A stretch of DNA of 64,000 bases from Serinicoccus chungangensis (GTDB taxonomy: Bacteria; Actinomycetota; Actinomycetes; Actinomycetales; Dermatophilaceae). The stretch lies in NCBI RefSeq assembly GCF_006337125.1, contig NZ_CP040887.1, forward strand, positions 1,984,001-2,048,000, in the 5' to 3' direction. Under the pieces are notes generated by a model. It did not search any database. It was not told where the DNA came from and worked only from the letters and a program-made list of their open reading frames with translations. Of the stretch, positions 41,684-50,345 are shown piece by piece. Position 1 is the stretch's first letter; every line of letters begins with the position of its first letter. A program made the position numbers and the translations under genes.

Positions 41684-42991
41684 ATGTCGCACCCCCGCTT
41701 CCCCGCCGGGGAGGGTTGAGTCTCCCTCTCCGGGCTGGCGGTCGCCTACCGCGCCACGCACGAGGCGATCCCGCTCTTCGGCATCTACGCCCTGCTCTTC
41801 GCCGACCGGGGCCTCAGCACCGCCCAGATCTCGGTGCTGCTCGCGGTGTGGTCGCTGAGCGCCTTCGTGCTGGAGGTGCCCTCGGGGGCCTGGGCGGACC
41901 TGCTCGACCGCCGCACGGTGCTCCTCGTCTCGGGCGTCGTCTACGTCGCGGCGTTCGCCACCTGGATGGTGTGGCCGGGCTTCTGGGGCTTCCTCCTCGG
42001 TTTCGTCCTGTGGTCGTGCTCGGACGCCCTGCACTCGGGCACCTGGGAGGCCTACCTCTTCGAGCAGCTCGCGGCGCACGGACGGAGCAGCAGGTACGCC
42101 CGGGTCAAGGCACGCGCGGAGAGCGTCGCCCTGCTGCTCATGGCCGTGGCGATCGCGGCGGCCGCGCCGCTGCACCAGCTGGGCGGGTACGCCCTCGTGG
42201 GGGCGGTCAGCGTGGCCGTCGCGGTCCTCCACGTCGGGGTGACCCTGCGGCTGCCGCGTCCGGCCCGCCGCGGCACACCCGGCCCCCCGGGGCCGTCCGC
42301 ACCGCCCCACCCGACGTCACCACGGGCGGTGGACCCCGCGCCCGACCCACGTCCGCAGGAGCGGACCCCGCAGGGCTGGGCGGCCACCCTGCGCGAGGGG
42401 CTCGCCCAGGCGCGCGCGGCCGGCCCCGTGCGTCGGGTCCTGCTGGGGTATGCCGCCGTCGTCACCCTCGTCGGCGTCGACGAGTACTTCCCGCTGCTGC
42501 TCGCCGACGACGGGGCCCCGGTGGGCCGCGTCGCCCTCGTCATGGCCGGGATCGTCCTCCTCGAGGCCCTGGGGACCTCGCTCAGCGACCGGGTCGCCCT
42601 GCTCACCGGCGGGCGGCACGCCGCCCTGGTGCTGCTCGCCGGGGCGCTCCTGGCCCTCGGTGCCGCGGGATCAGGGTGGGCGGGCGCGGGGTCGTTGGGC
42701 CTCGGGTACGCGCTGGCCAGCAGCCTCTACGTGGCGGGCGACGCCCGCCTCCAGCACGCCCTCGGGCCGAGCAGCCGCACGCGCGCGACCGTCACCTCGA
42801 TGGCGGGGGTGGCCGGCGAGGTCGGCTTCCTGGTGACCCTCGCGACGGTCGGGGTCCTCAGCCTGCACCTCGAGCTCACGCCGGTCGTGACCGGGGCGTG
42901 CGCCGTCCTGGCGGTGCCGGCCGCCCTCGCCGCCTGGCGGATGCCCCCCGGGGACCCGGGCGACCCCGACGACGGCGTCGCCGCAGCGTGA
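41684..42991 (+). pseudogene. MFS transporter with an in-frame stop at codon 12
   Basis: From ATG 41684 the frame reads MSHPRFPAGEG, then TGA (41717-41719), then continues without further stops through a complete MFS protein: LAVAYRATHEAIPLFGIYAL (helix 1), FVLEVPSGAWADLLDRRTVLL (motif A), about 12 helices to 42991. No ATG, GTG or TTG in this frame follows the stop until 41834, which would remove the first helix. A C-to-T change of CGA would explain it. The substrate is unknown. The stop lies 12 bases from the convergent regulator gene. Confidence 0.8.
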
Positions 42992-43003
42992 CCGCGTCCC
43001 GGC

Positions 43004-43945
43004 TCAGGCCCGGCCGAGCAGCGCCTGAGCCGTGTCGTAGGTGGTGACCAGCCCGTTGATGAGGTCCCCGGACATCGCGGCGCGCAGGGCCTCGACCTTG
43101 CCCTCGCCGTGGGCCACGGCGAGGACCCGGTCGATGCCGCGCAGCTGCTCGGGCGAGAGCGCGATGAGGCGCTCCGAGAGGCAGGTGCGCACCAGCTCGC
43201 CCCGCGCGTCGAAGCAGGCCCCCACGGCCTCCCCGACGACCCCGGCCTCGGCCACCCGGTCGCGGCACTCCACGTCGACCGCGTCGTAGATCGTGGACTG
43301 GCCCTCGGCCCAGGCGCCCACCCCGACCACGGCGACGGTCACCTGGTCGGCGGCCGCGAGCGTCCCGCTCACCGCCGGGTCACGCCGCACCGCCTCGGCG
43401 GCGGCCGCGTCCGGCATGACGAGCGGGGCGAAGAACATCTGGCGCCCTCCCCCGGACATGCGGCCCGCGCGCCGGACCAGGTCCACCGCGCTGGAGTCCT
43501 CGCTGATGCCCACCAGGGCACCGCTGAGCTGCACGATCTCCACGGGGGGCAGGGACTGCAGCGCGTAGACCATGTCGTGCACCGCACGGCTCCAGGGGAG
43601 CCCCAGGACGTCGTCGGGCCGCAGGACCCGGCCGAGGAGGCCGGCCGCGGCCCGTCCCAGCTCGGCCCGGACGTCCAGGGCGGTGGAGGAGACGGGGGCC
43701 ACCAGGGCGTGCTCGAGCGAGAAGCGCGCGCGCAGCTCCTCGGCCAGCCGGCCGTCCCGGTCGTCAGGCTCGACGATCTCGATGCGCACCACCCCCGCCT
43801 CGTGCGCGAGGTCGAGCAGACGCGCCACCTTGAACCGGCTGATCCCGAGCGCCTCGGCGATGTCCGTCTTGGCCTGCCGCTGCTCGTAGTGCCGGCGGGC
43901 CACGGCGACGGCCAGGGTGAGGTCACGCTCCTCCCGGACGGGCAC
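43004..43945 (-). CDS. SorC-family sugar-binding transcriptional regulator
   Basis: A 313-residue regulator: N-terminal HTH (AVARRHYEQRQAKTDIAEALGISRFKVARLLDLA in part) and a C-terminal SorC sugar-phosphate-binding domain (LGLPWSRAVHDMVYAL, VVGVGAWAEGQSTIYD). GTG 43943-43945 has AGGAGG six bases upstream, which decides the start; an ATG out of frame lies between. It is divergent from the ABC-transporter operon and is its likely regulator, with a polyol or sugar phosphate as effector (inference). Confidence 0.9.
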   Translation of the reverse strand: MPVREERDLTLAVAVARRHYEQRQAKTDIAEALGISRFKVARLLDLAHEAGVVRIEIVEPDDRDGRLAEELRARFSLEHALVAPVSSTALDVRAELGRAAAGLLGRVLRPDDVLGLPWSRAVHDMVYALQSLPPVEIVQLSGALVGISEDSSAVDLVRRAGRMSGGGRQMFFAPLVMPDAAAAEAVRRDPAVSGTLAAADQVTVAVVGVGAWAEGQSTIYDAVDVECRDRVAEAGVVGEAVGACFDARGELVRTCLSERLIALSPEQLRGIDRVLAVAHGEGKVEALRAAMSGDLINGLVTTYDTAQALLGRA

Positions 43946-44090
43946 GACATACCTCCTGCTGGTGGAACGACCCGAGGATCGGGCGGACGGTGGGAGGACC
44001 ATTCTCCCGGGTCGGACGCGTGAGGTCCACGTCCTTGACAAGCGCGGGTGTGCGCGTTTCACTGAGGATACTCGTATGTGCACGATCGCG

Positions 44091-44104
44091 CGCTCGCATG
44101 AGCG
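44091..44104. promoter_or_regulatory. Inverted repeat in the divergent regulator/transporter gap
   Basis: CGCTC-GCAT-GAGCG at 44091-44104 is a perfect 5-base inverted repeat 23 bases before the binding-protein start. It lies downstream of GATACT (44067-44072), a candidate -10 box. It could be the SorC-type operator; the arms are short, so this is weak. Confidence 0.35.
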
Positions 44105-44126
44105 TGACCGACCCGGGAGGCGGCCT

Positions 44127-45497
44127 GTGCCCAGGAACCACGGACCAGCGAGGACGCTGGTCGTCATCACCTCGACGACCGTGGCCCTGGCGGCCGCGGG
44201 CTGTGCCGGTGGTTGGGGAGGAGGGGTGGGTGGTGGCGACAGCAGTATCAACGTGCTGATGGTCAACAACCCACAGATGGTGGACCTCCAGGCGCTGACC
44301 GCGGAGCACTTCACCGCCGAGACCGGCATCGCGGTCAACTTCACCGCGCTGCCCGAGAACGACGTCCGGGCCAACATCAGCCAGGAGTTCTCCTCCCAGG
44401 CGGGCCAGTACGACGTCGCGTCCCTCAGCAACTTCGAGATCCCGATCTATGCAGGGGCCGGGTGGATCGTCCCCATGGACGACTTCATCGCCGCCGACGA
44501 GGACTACGACCAGGAGGACATCCTGGACTCGTTGGAGACCTCGCTGTCCTACGAGGGTCAGGTCTACGGGCAGCCGTTCTACGGTGAGTCCTCGTTCCTC
44601 ATGTACCGCAAGGACATCCTGGAGGCCGAGGGACTGACGATGCCGGAGCAGCCGACCTGGCCGGAGGTGGCCGAGCTCGCGGCCCAGCTGGACGGGGCCG
44701 AGCCGGGCATGGCCGGCATCTGCCTTCGCGGGCTCCCGGGGTGGGGCCAGGTGATGGCGCCGCTGACCACGGTGGTCAACACGTTCGGTGGCAACTATTT
44801 CACGGTCGACTGGGAGGCACGTGTCAACGCCCCCGAGTTCACCGAGGCCGTCACCTTCTACGTCGACCTCGTGCAGGAGCACGGGCAGAGCGGCGCAGCC
44901 CAGTCCGGCTTCACCGAGTGCCTGAACAACCTGACGCAGGGCAACACGGCCATGTGGTACGACGCCACCTCGGCTGCCGGCTCCCTGGAGGCCGAGGGCT
45001 CACCGGTGCAGGGACTGCTGGGCTACGCCCCCGCTCCGGTCGTGGAGACCGACAGCTCGGGATGGCTCTACGCATGGTCCTGGGGGATCCAGGCGGCGAG
45101 CGAGAAGCAGGAGGAGGCATGGGAGTTCATCTCCTGGGCCTCCAGCCAGGAGTACGAGGAGCTGGTCGGTGAGGAGCTCGGCTGGACCAGCGTGCCCGCC
45201 GGCAAGCGTGCGTCGACGTACGAGAACGAGGACTACCTCGAGGTCGCCTCGGCCTTCGCCGAGCCGACGCTGCGGGCCATCCAGGAGGCCGACCCGGAGA
45301 ACGCCGGCGTCGAGCCGAGCCCGGTCCCCGGCATCCAGTTCCTCGCGATGCCCGAGTTCCCGGCCATGGGGACCCAGATCAGCCAGGACATCAGCTCCGC
45401 GATCGCCGGCCGGCTGAGTGTCGACGAGGCGTTGGACCAGGGTCAGGAACTGGCCGAGGACATCGCCGAGATCTACCGCGCCCGGGAGGACTCATGA
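44127..45497 (+). CDS. Sugar/polyol ABC transporter substrate-binding lipoprotein
   Basis: A 456-residue extracellular solute-binding protein (family 1, as in SmoE/maltose types). The signal peptide ends in LAAAGC, so it is a lipoprotein, and the Gly-rich linker GGWGGGVGGGD follows. GTG 44127 is set by GGGAGG six bases upstream. The body includes NNPQMVDLQALTAEHF, FYGESSFLMYRKDI and a C-terminal tail ending EIYRARED. It feeds the two permeases that overlap it. The genes downstream suggest a sugar alcohol as ligand. Confidence 0.92.
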   Translation: MPRNHGPARTLVVITSTTVALAAAGCAGGWGGGVGGGDSSINVLMVNNPQMVDLQALTAEHFTAETGIAVNFTALPENDVRANISQEFSSQAGQYDVASLSNFEIPIYAGAGWIVPMDDFIAADEDYDQEDILDSLETSLSYEGQVYGQPFYGESSFLMYRKDILEAEGLTMPEQPTWPEVAELAAQLDGAEPGMAGICLRGLPGWGQVMAPLTTVVNTFGGNYFTVDWEARVNAPEFTEAVTFYVDLVQEHGQSGAAQSGFTECLNNLTQGNTAMWYDATSAAGSLEAEGSPVQGLLGYAPAPVVETDSSGWLYAWSWGIQAASEKQEEAWEFISWASSQEYEELVGEELGWTSVPAGKRASTYENEDYLEVASAFAEPTLRAIQEADPENAGVEPSPVPGIQFLAMPEFPAMGTQISQDISSAIAGRLSVDEALDQGQELAEDIAEIYRAREDS

Positions 45498-46438
45498 GCA
45501 CCCAGACCACCGCCGGGCGGAAGGCGCCGGGGACCGCCGCGGGGCAGCCTTCCCAGACCATGAAGAAGGCGGGTGCGTGGGCACGACGCGCGCCCCTGCT
45601 CCCGGCCCTCGTCTTCGTGATCGTGATGACGCAGCTGCCGTTCGCGGCGACGATCGTCATCTCGTTCATGAACTGGAACGCCTACTACCCGGACGACATC
45701 GGGTTCACCGGCTTCGACAACTTCGTGCGGGTGTTCACCGACACCAACACCCGGGAGGCCGTCGTCGCCACGGTCATCCTCACCGTCTCGATCGTCCTGC
45801 TCAGCCTGGTGCTCGGACTGGCCATCGCCCTGCTCCTGGACCGCAAGTTCCTGGGACGCGGCATCGTGCGCACGATGATGATCACCCCGTTCCTCGTCGT
45901 GCCGATCGCTGCGGCGCTGCTGTGGAAGCACGCGTTGTACAACCCCGAGTACGGCCTCCTCAACGGACTGCTCACGCTCGTGCTCGGGGCCGACGCACCC
46001 CAACCGGACTGGATCAGCACCTATCCGCTGCCCTCCATCATCGTCTCGCTGGTGTGGCAGTGGACGCCGTTCATGATGCTGATCCTGCTGGCGGGTCTGC
46101 AGTCGCGGCCGCTGGACGTGATCGAGGCGGCCCGGCTCGACGGGGCCAACAACTGGCAGATCTTCACCCACATGACACTGCCGCACCTGCGCCGCTACCT
46201 CGAGCTGTCCACCCTGCTGGGAGCGATCTACATCGTGCAGGCCTTCGACCACGTCTTCACCATCACCCAGGGCGGGCTGGGCACGGCCAACCTCCCGTAC
46301 TTCATCTACCAGACGTTCTACGTGGGCCAGGACTACGGGCGGGCGTCAGCGGCCGGTGTCGTCACCGTCCTGGGCACCATCATCATCGGCATCCTGGCGC
46401 TGCGCACCGTCTTCAGCATGTTCAAGGAGGAGTCCTGA
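45494..46438 (+). CDS. Sugar/polyol ABC transporter permease (MalF type)
   Basis: A 314-residue membrane protein with six helices and the EAA loop EAARLDGANNWQIFTHMTLPHL that contacts the ATPase. It starts at an ATGA overlap with the binding-protein stop. Helix 1 follows a short cytoplasmic N-terminus. It works as a heterodimer with the next protein. Confidence 0.94.
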   Translation: MSTQTTAGRKAPGTAAGQPSQTMKKAGAWARRAPLLPALVFVIVMTQLPFAATIVISFMNWNAYYPDDIGFTGFDNFVRVFTDTNTREAVVATVILTVSIVLLSLVLGLAIALLLDRKFLGRGIVRTMMITPFLVVPIAAALLWKHALYNPEYGLLNGLLTLVLGADAPQPDWISTYPLPSIIVSLVWQWTPFMMLILLAGLQSRPLDVIEAARLDGANNWQIFTHMTLPHLRRYLELSTLLGAIYIVQAFDHVFTITQGGLGTANLPYFIYQTFYVGQDYGRASAAGVVTVLGTIIIGILALRTVFSMFKEES

Positions 46439-47349
46439 TGAGCACCACGAACGAGGACGTCGGCCCCACGCCGCCGGGTGAGCGGACCGAGGCGCGGGCG
46501 CCGAGGCGTCGCTCCGAGACCGACCGCAACCGCTCGAGGGGCCGGCGCAGCAACGCCGGTCTGGGTGTCCTCGCCTGGGCGGTAGGGCTGCTCTTCGTGG
46601 CGCCCGTGCTCTGGATGGTCCTCACGTCCCTCCACGCCGAGACCGACGCGGCGACCAACCCGCCGAGCTTCTTCGCCCCGCTGAGCCTCGAGGGCTACCG
46701 CAGCTTCTTCGGGGCAGATCCGTGGCCGCCGCTGCTCAACTCGCTCACCGCCAGCGTGGTGTCCACGATCCTGGTCATCGTGCTGGCGCTCCCCGCGGCC
46801 TACGCGCTGTCGATCCGGCCGGTGAAGCGGTGGACCGACGTGATGTTCTTCTTCCTGTCCACCAAGTTCCTCCCCCTCGTGGCCGGGCTCCTGCCGATCT
46901 ACCTGTTCGCCGTCCAGGTGGGGCTGCTCGACACGGTGTGGCTGCTGATCCTGCTGTACACCACGATGAACCTGCCCATCGCGATCTGGATGCTGCAGTC
47001 CTTCCTGTCCGAGGTGCCGGTCGAGATGCTCGAGGCGGCGCAGATCGACGGCGCCGGCCTGTTGCGCACCCTGCGGGAGGTGATCGCCCCAGTCGTCATG
47101 CCCGGGATCGCCGCGGCAGCGCTCATCTGCTTCATCTTCAGCTGGAACGAGCTTCTGCTGGCCCGGGTGCTGACGGGCACCGTGGCCGGGACCGCACCCG
47201 TCTTCCTGACCAGCTTCGTCACCAGCCAGGGTCTGTTCCTGGCCCAGGTCTGCGCGGCGTCCTTCGTCGTCTCGCTGCCGGTCCTGGCGGCCGGGTTCGC
47301 GGCCCAGGACAAGCTCGTGCAGGGCCTGTCGATGGGCGCCGTCAAGTGA
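46438..47349 (+). CDS. Sugar/polyol ABC transporter permease (MalG type)
   Basis: A 303-residue partner permease with an Arg-rich cytoplasmic N-terminus, six helices and the EAA loop EAAQIDGAGLLRTLREVIAP. ATG 46438 overlaps the previous stop by one base. No ATP-binding subunit is present in the operon, so a shared ATPase (MsiK/UgpC type) encoded elsewhere is expected. Confidence 0.93.
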   Translation: MSTTNEDVGPTPPGERTEARAPRRRSETDRNRSRGRRSNAGLGVLAWAVGLLFVAPVLWMVLTSLHAETDAATNPPSFFAPLSLEGYRSFFGADPWPPLLNSLTASVVSTILVIVLALPAAYALSIRPVKRWTDVMFFFLSTKFLPLVAGLLPIYLFAVQVGLLDTVWLLILLYTTMNLPIAIWMLQSFLSEVPVEMLEAAQIDGAGLLRTLREVIAPVVMPGIAAAALICFIFSWNELLLARVLTGTVAGTAPVFLTSFVTSQGLFLAQVCAASFVVSLPVLAAGFAAQDKLVQGLSMGAVK

Positions 47350-47366
47350 CCGGGAGAATGTCGACC

Positions 47367-48863
47367 ATGAAGCTCAGCGAGGAGACCCTGCCGGGGCTGC
47401 CCGAGGACGTGGCACGCCCGACCTACGACCGGTCCGCCCTCCGGCCCGGCATCGTGCACTTCGGCGTCGGTGGCTTCCACCGCGCGCACGAGGCGATGTA
47501 TCTCGACCGGCTCATGGAGGAGGCCCCCGAGGAGCACCTGGGGTGGTCGGTCGTCGGGGTCGGCACGATGCCCGGCGACGCCCGGATGCGGGACGCCATG
47601 GCCGCCCAGGACTGCCTCTACACCCTCGTGGTGAAGCACCCCGACGGCGCTCTGGAGCCCCGCGTCATCGGGGCGATGTCGGCCTACCTCTTCGCTCCGG
47701 ACGACCCCGAGGCGGTCCTGGCCCGGATGACCGACCCGGACGTCCGGATCGTCAGTCTGACGATCACCGAGGGCGGCTACCACGTCAACCAGGTCACCGG
47801 TGAGTTCGACCCGGCCGACGAGTCCCTCCAGGCCGACATCGAGGCGCCGCAGCAGGACCCGCGCAGCGCGTTCGGCTTCATCACCGAAGCGCTGCGCCGC
47901 CGCAGGGACGCCGGCGTGGAGCCGTTCACCGTCATGTCCTGCGACAACCTCCCGGGCAACGGCGACGTGGCCAGCCAGATGATCACCTCCTTCGCGCGGA
48001 TGCAGGACGAGAACCGCACCGGCGACCCGCTCGCCGACTGGATCACCGAGCACGTGTCCTTCCCCAACGCGATGGTGGACCGGATCACCCCCGTCACCAG
48101 CCAGGAGGACATCGACGCCCTGGCCGAGCGCTTCGGCATCGAGGACGCCTGGCCGGTGGTGTGCGAGCCGTTCACCCAGTGGGTCCTCGAGGACCACTTC
48201 CCCACCGGGCGGCCCGCCTTCGAGGAGGTCGGGGTCCAGGTCGTCGACGACGTCGTCCCCTACGAGCTCATGAAGCTCCGGCTGCTGAACGCCAGCCACC
48301 AGGCGCTGTGCTACCTCGGCTACCTCGCGGGCTACCGCTACGCCCACGAGGTGGCGCAGGACCCGCTGTTCGAGGAGTTCCTGCTGGGCTACATGGAGCA
48401 CGAGGGGTCCCCCACCCTCCCCGAGGTGCCGGACGTCGACCTCTCCGACTACCGGCGCACCCTGGTCGAGCGGTTCGCCAACCCCGAGGTGCGGGACACC
48501 CTCGCCCGCCTCTGCGCCGAGAGCAGCGACCGCATCCCCAAGTGGCTGGTGCCGGTCATCCGGCACAACCTGGAGCACGACGGCTCCATCGACCGGTCGG
48601 CCCTCGTCGTCGCCTCCTGGGCCCGGTATGCCGAGGGCGTGGACGAGCAGGGCGAGCCGATCGAGGTGGTGGACCGCCACCGGGACCGGGTGATGGCCGC
48701 GGCCGCACGGCAGGACGAGGAGCCGCTGGCCTTCCTCGAGGACGAGACCTTCTTCGGCGACCTGCGCCACGACGAGCGGTTCGCGTCCGCCTACCGCCAC
48801 TTCCTTCAGCGGTTGCACGAGGTGGGAGCACGCACCACGCTGGAGGACCGTGACTGGAACTGA
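47367..48863 (+). CDS. Mannitol/arabinitol dehydrogenase family protein
   Basis: An NAD-dependent polyol dehydrogenase of 498 residues, with N-terminal GIVHFGVGGFHRAHEAMYLD (cofactor-binding Rossmann motif) and the active-site signature KLRLLNASHQALCYLGYL (Lys, Asn and His). ATG 47367 is preferred over ATG 47358, because the GGGAGA ribosome binding site would touch the latter directly. The neighbouring xylulokinase argues for a product D-xylulose, so a substrate D-arabitol (or a related pentitol) is more likely than mannitol; mannitol remains possible. Confidence 0.9.
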   Translation: MKLSEETLPGLPEDVARPTYDRSALRPGIVHFGVGGFHRAHEAMYLDRLMEEAPEEHLGWSVVGVGTMPGDARMRDAMAAQDCLYTLVVKHPDGALEPRVIGAMSAYLFAPDDPEAVLARMTDPDVRIVSLTITEGGYHVNQVTGEFDPADESLQADIEAPQQDPRSAFGFITEALRRRRDAGVEPFTVMSCDNLPGNGDVASQMITSFARMQDENRTGDPLADWITEHVSFPNAMVDRITPVTSQEDIDALAERFGIEDAWPVVCEPFTQWVLEDHFPTGRPAFEEVGVQVVDDVVPYELMKLRLLNASHQALCYLGYLAGYRYAHEVAQDPLFEEFLLGYMEHEGSPTLPEVPDVDLSDYRRTLVERFANPEVRDTLARLCAESSDRIPKWLVPVIRHNLEHDGSIDRSALVVASWARYAEGVDEQGEPIEVVDRHRDRVMAAAARQDEEPLAFLEDETFFGDLRHDERFASAYRHFLQRLHEVGARTTLEDRDWN

Positions 48864-50265
48864 CCGCACCCTCGTCGCCGGGGTCGACACCTCGACGCAG
48901 TCCTGCAAGGTCGTCGTCTGCGACGCCGACACCGGAGAGGTCCTCCGCGAGGGGCGCGGTACGCACCCCTCGGGCACCGAGGTCGACCCGGAGCACTGGT
49001 GGACCGCCTTCGAGGAGGCCACCTCCGGCGGCCTGCTGGAGGACGTCGCAGCGCTGTCCGTGGGGGGTCAGCAGCACGGGATGGTGCTCCTCGACGAGGA
49101 GGACGCCGTCGTGCGTCCGGCCCTGCTGTGGAACGACACGCGCTCGGCGCACGCCGCCAGGGACCTCGTGCAGGAGCTGGGCGGCGCGCAGGCCTGGGCG
49201 GACCGGGTGGGGGTCGTCCCGCTGGCGGCCATCACCGTGAGCAAGCTGCGCTGGAGCGCCGCCCAGGAGCCCGAGGTGTTCGCCCGGGCCCGCACCTGCG
49301 TGCTCCCGCACGACTGGCTCACCGGTCAGATCCTGCGCCGCCGGGGCGGCTCGGGTGAGGACTGGGTGACGGACCGTGGGGACGCCTCGGGCACCGGCTA
49401 CTTCGACGCGGCGACGGGCCACTACGACCGGGAGCTGCTGCGCCTGGCCGTCGACCGCGACCTGGAGCTGCCGCAGGTGCTGGAGCCGCACGAGGAGGCG
49501 GGCCGCACCCAGGACGGCATGGTCCTGGGGCCCGGCACGGGCGACAACGCCGCTGCCGCCCTCGGTCTCGGCCTCCGGCCGGGGGACGTGGTCATGTCGC
49601 TCGGCACGAGCGGCACCGCCTTCGCACGCCACGACTCCCCCAGCCACGACGCGACCGGGGAGGTGGCGTCCTACGCCGATGCCACCGGCACCTACCTGCC
49701 CCTCGTCTGCACCCTCAACGCGGCCCGCGTGCTGACCGCCGGGGCGCGCGCCCTCGGCACCGACCTGGCCGGACTGGAGACCCTCGCCCTGCAGGCGGAG
49801 CTGGGCGCTGGCGGGTTGACCCTGCTGCCCTACCTGGACGGGGAGCGGACCCCGAACCTGCCCGACGCCACGGGCACGCTGTCCGGCCTCACCCGGGACA
49901 ACCTCACCCCGGCCAACCTCGCCCGCGCCATGGTCGAGGGCATGCTGCTCGGTGTGGGGGCCGGGGTCGACTCGCTGGCCCGGGAGGGCGTCACCGTCGA
50001 GCGCATCCACCTCATCGGGGGCGCCGTCGCCTCCCGCGCGGTCCGCGAGATCGCGGCCGACCTGCTGGGGGTCCCGGTCGTCGTGCCCGAGGCGCGCGAG
50101 TACGTCGCCCTCGGGGCCGCCCGGCAGGCGGCGTGGACGCTGCGGGGTGGCGAGCTGCCGGACTGGCCGGTCCCCACGTCGGCGCAGCTGGAGGCCAGGC
50201 CCTCCGAGCACGCCACGCACGTGGTGGAGCGCTACCGCGAGCTGGTCCGGACCCTCCACGGCTGA
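48850..50265 (+). CDS. xylB: Xylulokinase
   Basis: FGGY-family kinase of 471 residues, phosphorylating D-xylulose to the pentose-phosphate intermediate xylulose 5-phosphate. It has GVDTSTQSCKVVV (phosphate 1), LSVGGQQHGMVLLD, HDWLTGQI, and the phosphate-2 motif SLGTSGTAFA, with the xylulokinase-type IHLIGGAVASRAVREI near the end. The GTG at 48850 overlaps the dehydrogenase by 14 bases. It is the last gene of the polyol operon, just before the 46-base palindrome. Confidence 0.93.
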   Translation: MTGTDRTLVAGVDTSTQSCKVVVCDADTGEVLREGRGTHPSGTEVDPEHWWTAFEEATSGGLLEDVAALSVGGQQHGMVLLDEEDAVVRPALLWNDTRSAHAARDLVQELGGAQAWADRVGVVPLAAITVSKLRWSAAQEPEVFARARTCVLPHDWLTGQILRRRGGSGEDWVTDRGDASGTGYFDAATGHYDRELLRLAVDRDLELPQVLEPHEEAGRTQDGMVLGPGTGDNAAAALGLGLRPGDVVMSLGTSGTAFARHDSPSHDATGEVASYADATGTYLPLVCTLNAARVLTAGARALGTDLAGLETLALQAELGAGGLTLLPYLDGERTPNLPDATGTLSGLTRDNLTPANLARAMVEGMLLGVGAGVDSLAREGVTVERIHLIGGAVASRAVREIAADLLGVPVVVPEAREYVALGAARQAAWTLRGGELPDWPVPTSAQLEARPSEHATHVVERYRELVRTLHG

Positions 50266-50299
50266 CCCGCCGGGGCCGGCCCGTCGCACCGAGGCGGCT

Positions 50300-50345
50300 C
50301 CGTCGTGGTCCGGCGCCGCCCGCGGGCGGCGCCGGACCACGACGG
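50300..50345. terminator. Perfect 46-base palindrome, bidirectional terminator
   Basis: The left arm (50300-50322) is the exact reverse complement of the right arm (50323-50345), with no spacer at all. It separates the convergent xylB and acyl-CoA synthetase genes and abuts the latter's stop codon at 50346. As RNA it folds into a 21-bp hairpin with a four-base loop on either strand. Confidence 0.85.

Noticed and set aside
41717..41719. TGA in the MFS gene read as selenocysteine
   Set aside because: The stop lies in a short N-terminal tail before the first helix, with no redox motif, and no selenocysteine-insertion hairpin was evident.
38031..41858. A very long open frame (over 1,200 codons) on the plus strand
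   Set aside because: It runs antisense to rne and out of frame through serC and serA. High GC leaves few stops in such frames. No family signature is visible.
44035..44072. TTGACA (44035-44040) with GATACT (44067-44072) as one promoter
   Set aside because: The spacing is 26 bases, too long for a normal -35/-10 pair. Either box may belong to a different promoter.
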